This document shows, in pieces, positions 1 through 7,493 of a stretch of 47,047 nucleotides of DNA. The stretch's first letter is position 1. The number at the start of each line of letters is the position of its first letter. This DNA comes from an uncultured Erysipelotrichaceae bacterium (GTDB lineage: Bacteria; Bacillota_I; Bacilli_A; RF39; UBA660): assembly GCA_902801685.1 (NCBI GenBank), contig CADCIZ010000004.1:1-47047 (forward strand). Reading direction: 5' to 3'. The notes beneath the pieces were generated by a model. That model searched no databases, was not told the DNA's origin, and was given only the letters and a program-made list of their open reading frames with translations. Position numbers and translations under genes: made by a program.

Positions 1-898
1 GAATACTATTAATTGCAACTTTACCAACTGTAGCACCATACATAGCAACAATCACACAATTAGGAGGAATAATCTTAGCTGAGGAATGTTTGATTGCTTC
101 ATCAGTAATCTTAATTTCAGTATCTGTAATGAGGTTCCAGTTAACTTCCTGAGTTCTTAACCATGGAATATTGCCTCCATAATATTCAGAATGCGAAGTA
201 TTAGGAGTTCCTCCAGATGAAATATTTAAGCATATATCTTCTATTTGCTTTAGATTATCACTTGTAAACAATTTACCACGCCAAAACTCGTATTGACTCT
301 TTCTCGCCTCTAGCTCCGCCTCTAGCTCCGCCTCTAGCTCGCCAAATTTATCAAGTATTCGTACTATTTCTTCTTGTATCTTTAATGGAGGACATGGAAT
401 TTTAATTTTTAAAAATTTTTCTTTTGATAAATTATATCTTGTCACACCAAAAGAACATGATATTACATTATTTCTAAAATTTTTATCTCTGAATATATGC
501 TTAAGAAAATCTGGATTATATTTATCATAAAAGTTTTCATTTAGCCTAAAGCCAAAACAAAAGCTATTTAAATATATTTTTTCACGTGGTTCTTTAGTAA
601 CAACTGATATCATTCCACTGTCTTCTAAATTCTCAGATGATCCAGCAATTAAAATATCTTTAAATTTAATTTCGTTTTGTTTTTCATCTTGTTTTACTTG
701 AACATAATCTTCAGCTTCTAAATCAGTCGATGGATTATTATATATGTTAGTATAAGTTATGTACCTGCAATTTCCGTTTTCAAAATCTTTTTTTGACTTA
801 CCTGATAGTCCACTAAACTGATTCCCAATTTCTGATAATTTATAATATCTTACTCCATTAGGACACAGCTCTTTAATTAAATCATTAATCTTACTCAT
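1..898 (-). CDS. hsdS: Type I restriction-modification specificity subunit HsdS (partial, cut by window start)
   Basis: HsdS reads the split DNA target of a type I restriction-modification complex through two target-recognition domains joined by helical spacers. The ATG at 896-898 overlaps the end of hsdM by 8 nt, so the two are translationally coupled. The frame stays open to position 2, and the C-terminus lies outside the window. The first recognition domain runs from residue 1 to about 160 and ends in the conserved PPL-QEEIVRIL helix start. The second carries the typical SGGTP and YGATVGKVAI motifs just before the edge. Between them the spacer helix holds three perfect copies of ELEA. No hsdR is visible, so it must lie outside the window or be absent. 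The family is certain; the recognised sequence cannot be predicted. Confidence 0.93.
   Translation of the reverse strand, partial: MSKINDLIKELCPNGVRYYKLSEIGNQFSGLSGKSKKDFENGNCRYITYTNIYNNPSTDLEAEDYVQVKQDEKQNEIKFKDILIAGSSENLEDSGMISVVTKEPREKIYLNSFCFGFRLNENFYDKYNPDFLKHIFRDKNFRNNVISCSFGVTRYNLSKEKFLKIKIPCPPLKIQEEIVRILDKFGELEAELEAELEARKSQYEFWRGKLFTSDNLKQIEDICLNISSGGTPNTSHSEYYGGNIPWLRTQEVNWNLITDTEIKITDEAIKHSSAKIIPPNCVIVAMYGATVGKVAINSI
305..340 (-). repeat. 12-bp tandem repeat x3 inside hsdS
   Basis: On the coding strand GAGCTAGAGGCG occurs three times without a mismatch, at 329-340, 317-328 and 305-316. It encodes ELEA x3 in the helical spacer between the two recognition domains. The unit is a multiple of three, so copy-number changes keep the frame and only lengthen or shorten the spacer. 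Confidence 0.95.
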
Positions 899-2459
899 GA
901 TAATCAGCCTCTAATTCTTTGATTATCTCTTCTAGTTCTTCTCTTATTTTATGTTGTCTTGGAACTATTTCAGAAAGTTTTTTATTAACTTCTTCTATAT
1001 CTATATTGTTTTGTTCAGTATTTGTTTTTAAATATGAATTAACTGATATATTATAATCATTATCTTTAACTTCATCATAAGTAGCTAGATATGATTTATT
1101 ATCTTGAGATTTTCTATTCTTTAATAAATTAATTATGTTGTTTATGTTTTCATTAGATAATTTATTCTTATTTGTGTTTCTTACAAATTCTTTCGATGCA
1201 TCGACAAATAAGATATTATTATCTGTTTTATTTTTCTTTAAAACTAATATACATGTAGCTATTGATGTACCAAAGAATAAATCTGGAGGTAACTGAATAA
1301 TAGTATCTACAAAGTTATTATCTATCATATATTGTCTTATTTTTTGTTCTGCTCCGCCTCTATAAAGTACTCCTGGAAACTCAACTATTGCGGCAGTACC
1401 TTTTGGAGATAACCAAGATAGCATATGCATTGTAAATGCAAGATCTGCTTTTGATTGAGGAGCTAAGACTCCAGCTGGAGCAAATCTTTCGTCATTGATA
1501 AGTAATGGATTTGATTTTCCAGCCCATTTAATTGAATATGGTGGATTTGATACTATTGCATCAAATGGTTCATCATCAAAGTGTTTAGGGTGTATTAGTG
1601 TATCTTCTCTTTCAATACTAAAATTATTATAGTTAATGTTATGTAAGAACATATTAATTCTAGCTAAGTTATAAGTAGTTAGATTTATCTCTTGTCCATA
1701 GAATCCTTCTCTTACATTTTCTTTTCCTAGTATTTTAGCAAATTTTAAAAGTAATCCACCTGAACCACAACATGGGTCATATACTTTATTAACTGATGTT
1801 TTATCCATTATAACTATTCTTGCAAGTAGTTCTCCTACTTCTTGGGGAGTAAAGAATTCTCCTCCTGATTTTCCTGCTGATGATGCATACATTGTCATTA
1901 AAAACTCATAAGCATCCCCAAACAAGTCAATTTTGTTTTCTTCGTATTCTCCAAAATTTAAATCTCCAATAGCATTTAATAGTTTAACAAGTTTTTCATT
2001 TCTTTCATCAACTGTGTTACCTAATTTATTGTCAATAGTAAAGTCATCAAATAAACCTTTAACATCTTCTTCAGATGCTGTTCCTCTAGCTGATGATTCA
2101 ATATTATTAAATATATTAGATATAACAACATTTAAGTTTTCGTTCTTATCTGCACCTTTTCTTATATTACAAAATAATTCACTTGGTAATATAAATAATC
2201 CTTTTTCTTCTAGTATTTGTGATTTGCCAAGTAATGCTTCTTCATCAGTAATATCCCTATATTGAAAATTTGTAATACCTGCTTTCCTTTGATTATTATT
2301 AACATAGTTCTCTATATTTTCTGATATAAATCTATAGAATAACAATCCTAATACATATTGTTTAAAATCCCATCCATCAACTGAACCTCTTAATTCATTT
2401 GCTATTTTCCATATTGTTTTATGTAATTGTTCTCTTTCTTGTTCTTTTTTATTATTCAT
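891..2459 (-). CDS. hsdM: Type I restriction-modification DNA methyltransferase subunit HsdM
   Basis: This is an N6-adenine DNA methyltransferase, the modification subunit of a type I system that works with HsdS. Its 522 aa are normal for the family. The N-terminal helical HsdM domain covers about residues 10-160. The SAM-binding motif DPCCGSGG is near residue 227 and the catalytic NPPY near 304. The ATG at 2459 follows a good ribosome site (GGGAGG, about 8 nt upstream). A TTGTTA-17-TATAAT promoter lies 100-130 nt upstream, with an inverted repeat across its spacer. The gene overlaps hsdS by 8 nt downstream. No part looks degraded. Confidence 0.97.
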   Translation of the reverse strand: MNNKKEQEREQLHKTIWKIANELRGSVDGWDFKQYVLGLLFYRFISENIENYVNNNQRKAGITNFQYRDITDEEALLGKSQILEEKGLFILPSELFCNIRKGADKNENLNVVISNIFNNIESSARGTASEEDVKGLFDDFTIDNKLGNTVDERNEKLVKLLNAIGDLNFGEYEENKIDLFGDAYEFLMTMYASSAGKSGGEFFTPQEVGELLARIVIMDKTSVNKVYDPCCGSGGLLLKFAKILGKENVREGFYGQEINLTTYNLARINMFLHNINYNNFSIEREDTLIHPKHFDDEPFDAIVSNPPYSIKWAGKSNPLLINDERFAPAGVLAPQSKADLAFTMHMLSWLSPKGTAAIVEFPGVLYRGGAEQKIRQYMIDNNFVDTIIQLPPDLFFGTSIATCILVLKKNKTDNNILFVDASKEFVRNTNKNKLSNENINNIINLLKNRKSQDNKSYLATYDEVKDNDYNISVNSYLKTNTEQNNIDIEEVNKKLSEIVPRQHKIREELEEIIKELEADYHE

Positions 2460-2556
2460 ATTTATTTCCTACCTCCCACAATATAAAACAAAAAACAATT
2501 AATTCTATTAACACTTTTTGTTATCGAATTATGATAATTTTTATCTTTACATAGAC

Positions 2557-2585
2557 ATTATATCAATTTTTGATATCTATAACAA
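2557..2585 (-). promoter_or_regulatory. hsdM promoter with inverted repeat in the spacer
   Basis: The -35 TTGTTA is at 2580-2585 and the -10 TATAAT at 2557-2562, 17 nt apart. The inverted repeat ATATCAA-TTT-TTGATAT (2560-2576) covers part of the -10 and most of the spacer, which suggests a repressor site. A looser repeat, TTATC-N7-GATAA, lies downstream at 2521-2537 in the untranslated leader. Confidence 0.65.
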
Positions 2586-2651
2586 GCAATTATTTTATTT
2601 TGAATAAAATAAGAATATTAATAAGAATGGATTTAATAGTATTAAGCATGT

Positions 2652-2674
2652 AAAAAGGTATGCATATGCATACC
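2652..2674 (-). terminator. Intrinsic terminator of the first NlpC/P60 gene
   Basis: An 18-bp perfect palindrome, GGTATGCATATGCATACC (2657-2674), can fold as a 7-bp stem with an ATAT loop. On the minus strand it is followed directly by TTTTT. It lies 26 nt beyond the stop at 2701. Confidence 0.8.
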
Positions 2675-2700
2675 AATCATTTCTAATAAAGTTTCCCAAA

Positions 2701-3408
2701 TTATTCTGCAACTCTTCTAACACTCACTATAGGCATTATATACATACTATCTGTTCTAATACCAAGGGCTGGTGTTGAGGCATGAACTATTGTATTATCT
2801 CCTATATAAAGTGCGGAATGTGATACATTACCATTATATCCATATGATATTATATCTCCTGCTTGAATTTGATCTACTGGCACTGAATATCCAACTGTCG
2901 ACTGGGCTGGAGCAGTACGCGGAAGTGATACACCAAAATTCGCATACACACTTTGTACAAATCCTGAACAATCTGCACCATCTGTTAAACTAGTTCCTCC
3001 ATATACATAAGGATTTCCTACAAACTGTACAGCATATGATGCAACATCTGAGTAAGAGGTATCTGGAATAGGTGCATTAGGCATGTTATTCTGATTAGCA
3101 TCTATTGCAGCGTTATTAGCAATCACCCTTGATTGCTCTGCTAAAGCCTGTGCCGCTTCCTCTTCTTTTTTCTTCTCTTCCTCTACTCTAATACGTTCTT
3201 CCTCTTTTTTTTCTGTTATATACTCTTCTATCTCATTATCTTTATATGTATCAAGCGCATCATCACTTTTTACAAGTACATTTGCAGCTGCTACTGTATT
3301 TTTTGCCTTTACCTGAACTGTAGAATTACTTTTAATTACTACTACCATTACAATAATTAATACATCAGCAAGTACTAGCATTAAACTTATTTTTCTTTTC
3401 GTATTCAT
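2701..3408 (-). CDS. NlpC/P60 family cell-wall endopeptidase (copy 1)
   Basis: This is a likely secreted or membrane-anchored cysteine peptidase that cuts peptidoglycan stem peptides. The chosen ATG at 3408 gives 235 aa. It has GGTGA two bases upstream and starts a typical basic N-terminus plus hydrophobic helix (about residues 5-25). An upstream in-frame ATG at 3447 would put the promoter -10 inside the gene. A glutamate/lysine-rich coiled-coil linker covers about residues 55-100. The C-terminal NlpC/P60 domain has the catalytic Cys in ADCSGF (near 146) and the His in SHSALY (near 197). The domain is very similar to the neighbour at 3501-4214, so the pair looks like a gene duplication. Confidence 0.92.
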   Translation of the reverse strand: MNTKRKISLMLVLADVLIIVMVVVIKSNSTVQVKAKNTVAAANVLVKSDDALDTYKDNEIEEYITEKKEEERIRVEEEKKKEEEAAQALAEQSRVIANNAAIDANQNNMPNAPIPDTSYSDVASYAVQFVGNPYVYGGTSLTDGADCSGFVQSVYANFGVSLPRTAPAQSTVGYSVPVDQIQAGDIISYGYNGNVSHSALYIGDNTIVHASTPALGIRTDSMYIMPIVSVRRVAE

Positions 3409-3437
3409 AGTCACCAACTTTTTATTAACACAACATA

Positions 3438-3466
3438 ATGATAACACTAGTTTTTTAAGTTGTCAA
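3438..3466 (-). promoter_or_regulatory. Promoter of NlpC/P60 copy 1
   Basis: The -35 TTGACA is at 3461-3466 and the -10 TATCAT at 3438-3443, with a 17-nt spacer. Transcription would start near 3431, leaving a leader of about 23 nt before the ATG at 3408. Confidence 0.7.
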
Positions 3467-3475
3467 ATTAGGCAT

Positions 3476-3502
3476 GAAAAAAACTCAAGAAACCTTGAGT
3501 TT
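3476..3502 (-). terminator. Intrinsic terminator of NlpC/P60 copy 2
   Basis: On the minus strand AAACTCAAG-GTTT-CTTGAGTTT forms a 9-bp stem followed by a long T run. It begins inside the stop codon of the gene ending at 3501. Confidence 0.88.
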
Positions 3503-4214
3503 ATCCAATCCTTCTTATTGTAATAATTGGCATTATATACATACTATCTACCCTAATACCTAATTCTGGAGTCGAGGCATGAACTATCATACCATTACCA
3601 ATGTATAAGGCAGAGTGTGATACATATCCATTATATCCATAAGATACTATATCACCTGGCTCGGCTTCATTAACTGAAACTCCATAACCTGATTGTGCTT
3701 GACCTCCAGTTGTTCTTGGAAGTGATACACCAAAGGCAGCATATACACTCATAACGAACCCTGAACAGTCAGTACCATTTGTTAAACTTGTACCACCTGC
3801 AACATAAGGATTTCCTACAAACTGTAAAGCATAGTTTACAACATCAGAATTAGCCTCAATGTTTACAGTATTTTGTCTTTGTAATTCTTGCTGTCTTGCA
3901 AGTTCTTGTTCCCTTTGTATTCTTTCTGTTTCTAATCTTTCAGTCTCTAATCTTTCAGTCTCTAATCTTTCTTGTTCTAGTCTTGCTTTTTCTTCTTCTT
4001 GTTTTCTTTGTTCAATAAGATTACTTAATTTTTCATTGTTTTCTTCATAGAAACTAAATACCTTTTTATCTGTTATAATTCCTTCGTCTTTTGATCTTAT
4101 TTGGTATACTTGTAATTCTTCTTCAGTTTCCTCTGCATTAACATATGCACTAGACATAATACCTATTACAAACAAGAAAGAAACTAGAAAAAGTTTTTTT
4201 AATATACTTTTCAC
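3501..4214 (-). CDS. NlpC/P60 family cell-wall endopeptidase (copy 2)
   Basis: This is a 237-aa secreted peptidoglycan endopeptidase. It starts at GTG (4212-4214) with GGAGA 7 nt upstream. The signal peptide is clear: a basic start, a hydrophobic core to about residue 23, and a probable cut after VNA. A charged coiled-coil (about 60-115) contains RLETE repeats encoded by a 15-bp tandem repeat. The NlpC/P60 domain fills the C-terminal half, with Cys in TDCSGF (near 148) and His in SHSALY (near 199). It has its own TTGACA promoter and terminator, so it is expressed separately from copy 1. The coiled-coil resembles regulatory arms of FtsEX-controlled hydrolases such as CwlO, but that role is only inferred. 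Confidence 0.93.
   Translation of the reverse strand: MKSILKKLFLVSFLFVIGIMSSAYVNAEETEEELQVYQIRSKDEGIITDKKVFSFYEENNEKLSNLIEQRKQEEEKARLEQERLETERLETERLETERIQREQELARQQELQRQNTVNIEANSDVVNYALQFVGNPYVAGGTSLTNGTDCSGFVMSVYAAFGVSLPRTTGGQAQSGYGVSVNEAEPGDIVSYGYNGYVSHSALYIGNGMIVHASTPELGIRVDSMYIMPIITIRRIG
3931..3970 (-). repeat. 15-bp tandem repeat in the NlpC/P60 coiled-coil
   Basis: The unit TCTAATCTTTCAGTC (plus strand) occurs at 3931-3945 and 3946-3960, with a partial third copy at 3961-3970. It encodes successive RLETE pentapeptides of the coiled-coil. Changes in copy number would keep the frame. Confidence 0.9.
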
Positions 4215-4271
4215 AATAATTCTCCTAACTTCATAATTATATTTGTGCCCAATTTTTGCGGCACGTTTTCA

Positions 4272-4300
4272 ATTCTACCAAATTTTAACATTAATGTCAA
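4272..4300 (-). promoter_or_regulatory. Promoter of NlpC/P60 copy 2
   Basis: The -35 TTGACA (4295-4300) and -10 TAGAAT (4272-4277) are separated by 17 nt. The start codon at 4214 is about 50 nt downstream of the expected transcription start. Confidence 0.75.
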
Positions 4301-4364
4301 ATTGGCATTTCCCTTTATTTTCCTTACATTTTCTAGTTTCTCACAAAATTTATTTTTAATACAC

Positions 4365-4388
4365 AAAAAAACTAGACATAAATCTAGT
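4365..4388 (-). terminator. Terminator after the CmpB-type gene
   Basis: On the minus strand ACTAGA-TTTATG-TCTAGT is followed by TTTTTTT. It lies 26 nt past the stop at 4414. Confidence 0.82.
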
Positions 4389-4413
4389 TAATTCTTTCAA
4401 ATTTTTTTATATC

Positions 4414-5055
4414 TTATTTTTTAAAATCCATGTATTTAAATCCTATTTCTTTATATACATCAGATGCACGAGGAGTATTAAAAATACGGGCAATAACTAA
4501 GTTATATACCTCGTCAAACAAGAATATTGAAACTAAACATATACTTATTGCAACAAATGCCTTTTTATTAATTTTTCTAGATAAATAAATGACTATTGGT
4601 AATATTCCGTAAATTAGAAGTAGGCTGGATACACCAAAGAATAATACACTTCTAAGACATATAAAGCCACAAATATTGCCAAAATTAAGTATCTCAGTAT
4701 TATAATCCCAACATCTAAAATGCCCAAAATAGTTATATATAATATACCCTGCAATAAACTCTAATACTCCACATATAACAGTACTTTTAAAAAATACTAC
4801 TAGTGGTTTTTTCCTATTTTTATAAGTTAATAAACATATTAAAATAGAACCTATCGCATATATATTAATCCATGGTAAAAAGTTTCCTCCCCGGTAATAA
4901 AAGTATTTCATACCACTATTAAAGTAATAGAATATAAATTCATATACAAAACCAAATATACCTGATATAACTATTATTAAAGATATAATACCTATCATAG
5001 TTAACTTATCAATCTTAATATCTTTATTTACATATTCATTAAAAAATCTCTTCAT
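4414..5055 (-). CDS. Multi-span membrane protein, putative ABC transporter permease type (PF06541/CmpB-like)
   Basis: This 213-aa protein has about five to six hydrophobic segments. The pattern FGFVYEF, then FYYRGGNFLPWINIYAIGS, then WDYNTEILNFGNICG matches the PF06541 family, annotated as putative ABC-transporter permease though no ATPase partner is usually known. The start at 5053-5055 is preferred over the in-frame ATG at 5079. A TTTACA-17-TATACT promoter puts its -10 at 5070-5075, which would fall inside the longer version. The leader is then only about 8 nt, with GTGAT just before the ATG. The protein sits at the head of its own transcript, back to back with the tRNA promoter. The real function is unknown. 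Confidence 0.8.
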   Translation of the reverse strand: MKRFFNEYVNKDIKIDKLTMIGIISLIIVISGIFGFVYEFIFYYFNSGMKYFYYRGGNFLPWINIYAIGSILICLLTYKNRKKPLVVFFKSTVICGVLEFIAGYIIYNYFGHFRCWDYNTEILNFGNICGFICLRSVLFFGVSSLLLIYGILPIVIYLSRKINKKAFVAISICLVSIFLFDEVYNLVIARIFNTPRASDVYKEIGFKYMDFKK

Positions 5056-5069
5056 ATTATCACAAAACA

Positions 5070-5098
5070 AGTATAACACATAAATTTTAATATGTAAA
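5070..5098 (-). promoter_or_regulatory. Promoter of the CmpB-type gene
   Basis: The -35 TTTACA (5093-5098) and -10 TATACT (5070-5075) have a 17-nt spacer. The short distance to the ATG at 5055 implies a nearly leaderless mRNA. Confidence 0.65.
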
Positions 5099-5111
5099 TT
5101 AAAAAAATGTA

Positions 5112-5140
5112 TTGTTAAAACAAGTTATTTATGATAAAAT
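5112..5140 (+). promoter_or_regulatory. Promoter of tRNA-Glu
   Basis: The -35 TTGTTA (5112-5117) and -10 TAAAAT (5135-5140) are separated by 17 nt. The mature tRNA begins 20 nt after the -10. The promoter is divergent from that of the CmpB-type gene, and the two -35 boxes are 13 nt apart. Confidence 0.75.
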
Positions 5141-5159
5141 TAGTTTGTTCGTTAGTTAT

Positions 5160-5236
5160 GGCCCGTTGGTGAAGCGGTCTAACACATAGCCCTCTCAAGG
5201 CTACATACAAGGGTTCAAATCCCTTACGGGTCACCA
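5160..5236 (+). tRNA. tRNA-Glu, anticodon CTC
   Basis: It folds as a full cloverleaf. The acceptor GGCCCGT pairs with ACGGGTC (one G-U), the D stem is GTG/CAC, the anticodon stem is TAGCC/GGCTA and the T stem AAGGG/CCCTT. The anticodon loop CTCTCAA has CTC at positions 34-36, which reads GAG. The discriminator is A and CCA is encoded. The overall sequence resembles bacterial tRNA-Glu(TTC). It is a single-gene transcript with its own promoter and terminator. Confidence 0.95.
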
Positions 5237-5248
5237 ATTTAAGCATTA

Positions 5249-5285
5249 TAAAAGATATTCCAAGCATTTTAGAATATCTTTTTTA
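5249..5285 (+). terminator. Bidirectional terminator after tRNA-Glu
   Basis: AAAGATATTC (5251-5260) pairs with GAATATCTTT (5272-5281) and is followed by T residues on the plus strand. The minus strand also has a T-rich tail, so it can serve the convergent gene that ends at 5286. Confidence 0.8.
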
Positions 5286-5714
5286 CTATCTAGTTTTTAC
5301 TTTACTGCTAGCTAATTCATTAGAATTAGCTTTTATTTTAAGATAAGCAGCTAGTATTTTCTTCATTTCATTTATATCTTTTACGTTGGATAACATAACA
5401 TTTAAATAATCATTTTCATTATTATAAATATGGTTTTGATTATCATCGACCCAATTAGAAAAATACTTAATATTAATTCCTTGATAATTATATATTAAAC
5501 TAAGATTTCTATATAATGAATCAAACAAATTATCAATATTTTCTTCATTAATTCCATCTACAGAATCATATATCATAGCAGTATCGTTAATTTTAATTGC
5601 ATATATAAGTGAATCATTTAACTTTTCACTATTATTATCAATTAATCTACTATTAACCTCATTTTCTTTAACCAAAATACTATGTGCAGCTGCATATATT
5701 TCTCTTTCTACCAT
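5286..5714 (-). CDS. Hypothetical protein, 142 aa
   Basis: I do not recognise a family. The protein is mostly helical and polar, has no membrane segment or signal peptide, and has no metal-binding cluster. The start at 5712-5714 is chosen because GGGGGTG stands 7 nt upstream and because the longer frame (to 5771) would run through the promoter. The promoter is a perfect TTGACA-17-TAGAAT whose spacer is itself a 17-nt palindrome, so expression is probably switched by a repressor. The gene is a single transcription unit between gltX and the tRNA. Confidence 0.75.
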   Translation of the reverse strand: MVEREIYAAAHSILVKENEVNSRLIDNNSEKLNDSLIYAIKINDTAMIYDSVDGINEENIDNLFDSLYRNLSLIYNYQGINIKYFSNWVDDNQNHIYNNENDYLNVMLSNVKDINEMKKILAAYLKIKANSNELASSKVKTR

Positions 5715-5742
5715 TCTATTCACCCCCAAAAAAACAAGTTGT

Positions 5743-5771
5743 ATTCTATCATTAATAATTAATGATGTCAA
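5743..5771 (-). promoter_or_regulatory. Promoter with a palindrome filling the whole spacer
   Basis: The -35 TTGACA is at 5766-5771 and the -10 TAGAAT at 5743-5748. The 17 nt between them (5749-5765) are the perfect inverted repeat TCATTAAT-A-ATTAATGA. This position is classic for an operator that blocks RNA polymerase. Confidence 0.7.
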
Positions 5772-5778
5772 ATTAAGA

Positions 5779-5810
5779 AAAAAGTAGATTAAATCTTATT
5801 AAATCTACTT
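5779..5810 (-). terminator. gltX terminator
   Basis: On the minus strand AAGTAGATT and AATCTACTT form a 9-bp stem followed by TTTTC. The stem begins inside the last codons of gltX. Confidence 0.8.
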
Positions 5811-7423
5811 CTAATTCTATCAATTCCAAATAATTTTAATATTTCATATAAATCTGGAGTATTCTTTTTACCAGTTAGACTTACACGAATCACAGTTGCG
5901 ATATCTGCAACATTTCCTTTATAATTATCTGGATTTTTCTTATAATCCTTCATATTAGCTGCATAACCTAAATTTTCTGCTAACTCTTTAATTTTATTAA
6001 ACCATGTATCTTTATCATCATCTCTATCATAGTATTCATTTATATAAGTATTAATGATATTTTTTATCTCAGTAGTATCAGTAATCTTCATCCATTCATA
6101 TTCTGGATTAAATAACTCATCATACATATAATAAATTAAATTATATATATCACTATATTTAGCTATATCCTTACGAGGTTTAGCTTGTTCACGCTCTATA
6201 TTTATAATATTTTTATAATAATCAACATCTTTATAAATTAATTCTTTTAATTTTTCATCATACTTACATGCCCAAGTATATGATTCTTCATATAACTCAT
6301 CTTTATTCATTCTAGATATTATATTTTTAGAAATATCTTCTAGTTTCATTAAATCATATAATGCACCAGATGAACTCATTTTTTTAGCATCAAACTTAAA
6401 TTCAGTAAAAGGTGCATCTGGATTGTTATCTCTCCACTCTTCATAATTAGAATTAATTATTGTAAGTAAAGATTCAACTACCGCATCTTTTGGATAACCC
6501 ATTTCTTTAAAGTATTCCATATTAGCTTCTGGATCTTTTCTTTTACTAATCTTACGAAGTTTTCCATCTTCTTTTTTTTGAATTAATGGAGTATGAATAT
6601 ACTTTGGTGCATCAAACCCGAAAGCATTAAACATTTCTAAATGCTTAGTTACACTAGGTAACCACTCTTCCCCTCGAACAACTATCGTTGTATGCATTAA
6701 ATGATCATCAATGACATGCGCAAAATGATAAGTTGGAAGCATATTATCAGACTTCATAATAACATCATCGATATCATTTTCACTTAAATGAAGTCTACCT
6801 TTAGCAAGATCTTCATACCATATTTTATTTTCAAAATCACCTTTAGATTTAAAACGAATGACAAACTTCTCACCATTTTTAATTCTATCATAAGCATCAT
6901 CTATACTAATCTTACGACATTTACTAAATCTACCATAGTATCCAGTTCTAACTTTCATACCTTCTTGTTTTTCTCTTAAAACACTTAACTCATCAGGAGT
7001 ACAAAAACAAGGATAAGCTCTACCTATTTCAATTAAATGCTTAATAAACACATGATATATTTCTTTTCTTTCACTTTGAATATAAGGTCCATATTTTCCT
7101 ACAACATCGCCTTCATATTCATATTCATCTGGTACTATATTATAATAATTTAATATATCCATAATTATTTTAACAGCATCTTCTTTTTCTCTAGCTTTAT
7201 CAGTATCTTCATTTCTTAAATAGAAGATACCGTTAGTATTTTTTGCAATCAAATAATCTGTAATTGCTTGATAGCAACCACCTATATGCATAAATCCTGT
7301 TGGAGAAGGCGCAAAACGAGTTACCTCACCATCAACCTCTCTTTTAGGATACATCTTTTCTATATCTTCAACCGTCTTAGTAATATTTGGAAATATCAAA
7401 TTAGCTAAATCTTTTGTTGTCAT
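5789..7423 (-). CDS. gltX: Glutamyl-tRNA synthetase
   Basis: This enzyme charges tRNA-Glu with glutamate in the cytoplasm. Its 544 aa match the longer clostridial-type branch, which has an N-terminal lead of about 35 residues before the class I signature. The HIGH motif appears as FAPSPTGFMHIGG (about residues 38-50) and the KMSKS loop as KISKRKD (near 290). The C-terminal helical anticodon-binding region follows. The ATG at 7423 has GGAGAG about 7 nt upstream. The promoter is TTTACA-17-TATAAT and a terminator overlaps the stop, so it is a one-gene unit. A tRNA-Glu gene lies about 550 bp away on the other strand. Confidence 0.96.
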   Translation of the reverse strand: MTTKDLANLIFPNITKTVEDIEKMYPKREVDGEVTRFAPSPTGFMHIGGCYQAITDYLIAKNTNGIFYLRNEDTDKAREKEDAVKIIMDILNYYNIVPDEYEYEGDVVGKYGPYIQSERKEIYHVFIKHLIEIGRAYPCFCTPDELSVLREKQEGMKVRTGYYGRFSKCRKISIDDAYDRIKNGEKFVIRFKSKGDFENKIWYEDLAKGRLHLSENDIDDVIMKSDNMLPTYHFAHVIDDHLMHTTIVVRGEEWLPSVTKHLEMFNAFGFDAPKYIHTPLIQKKEDGKLRKISKRKDPEANMEYFKEMGYPKDAVVESLLTIINSNYEEWRDNNPDAPFTEFKFDAKKMSSSGALYDLMKLEDISKNIISRMNKDELYEESYTWACKYDEKLKELIYKDVDYYKNIINIEREQAKPRKDIAKYSDIYNLIYYMYDELFNPEYEWMKITDTTEIKNIINTYINEYYDRDDDKDTWFNKIKELAENLGYAANMKDYKKNPDNYKGNVADIATVIRVSLTGKKNTPDLYEILKLFGIDRIRSRFNKI

Positions 7424-7455
7424 TTAACCACTCTCCTTTTAAATCGCCCACAAGA

Positions 7456-7484
7456 ATTATAACAAATATCACATTAATTGTAAA
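7456..7484 (-). promoter_or_regulatory. gltX promoter
   Basis: The -35 TTTACA (7479-7484) and -10 TATAAT (7456-7461) have a 17-nt spacer. The leader is about 25 nt, and no T-box or other attenuator is present. Confidence 0.7.
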
Positions 7485-7493
7485 TAAAAATGA

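Noticed and set aside
305-340. Short direct repeats as a CRISPR array
   Set aside because: The units are contiguous with no spacers and lie in frame inside hsdS.
2657-2674. 18-bp palindrome as a regulator site for hsdM
   Set aside because: It is followed on the minus strand by TTTTT right after the NlpC/P60 gene, so a terminator explains it better.
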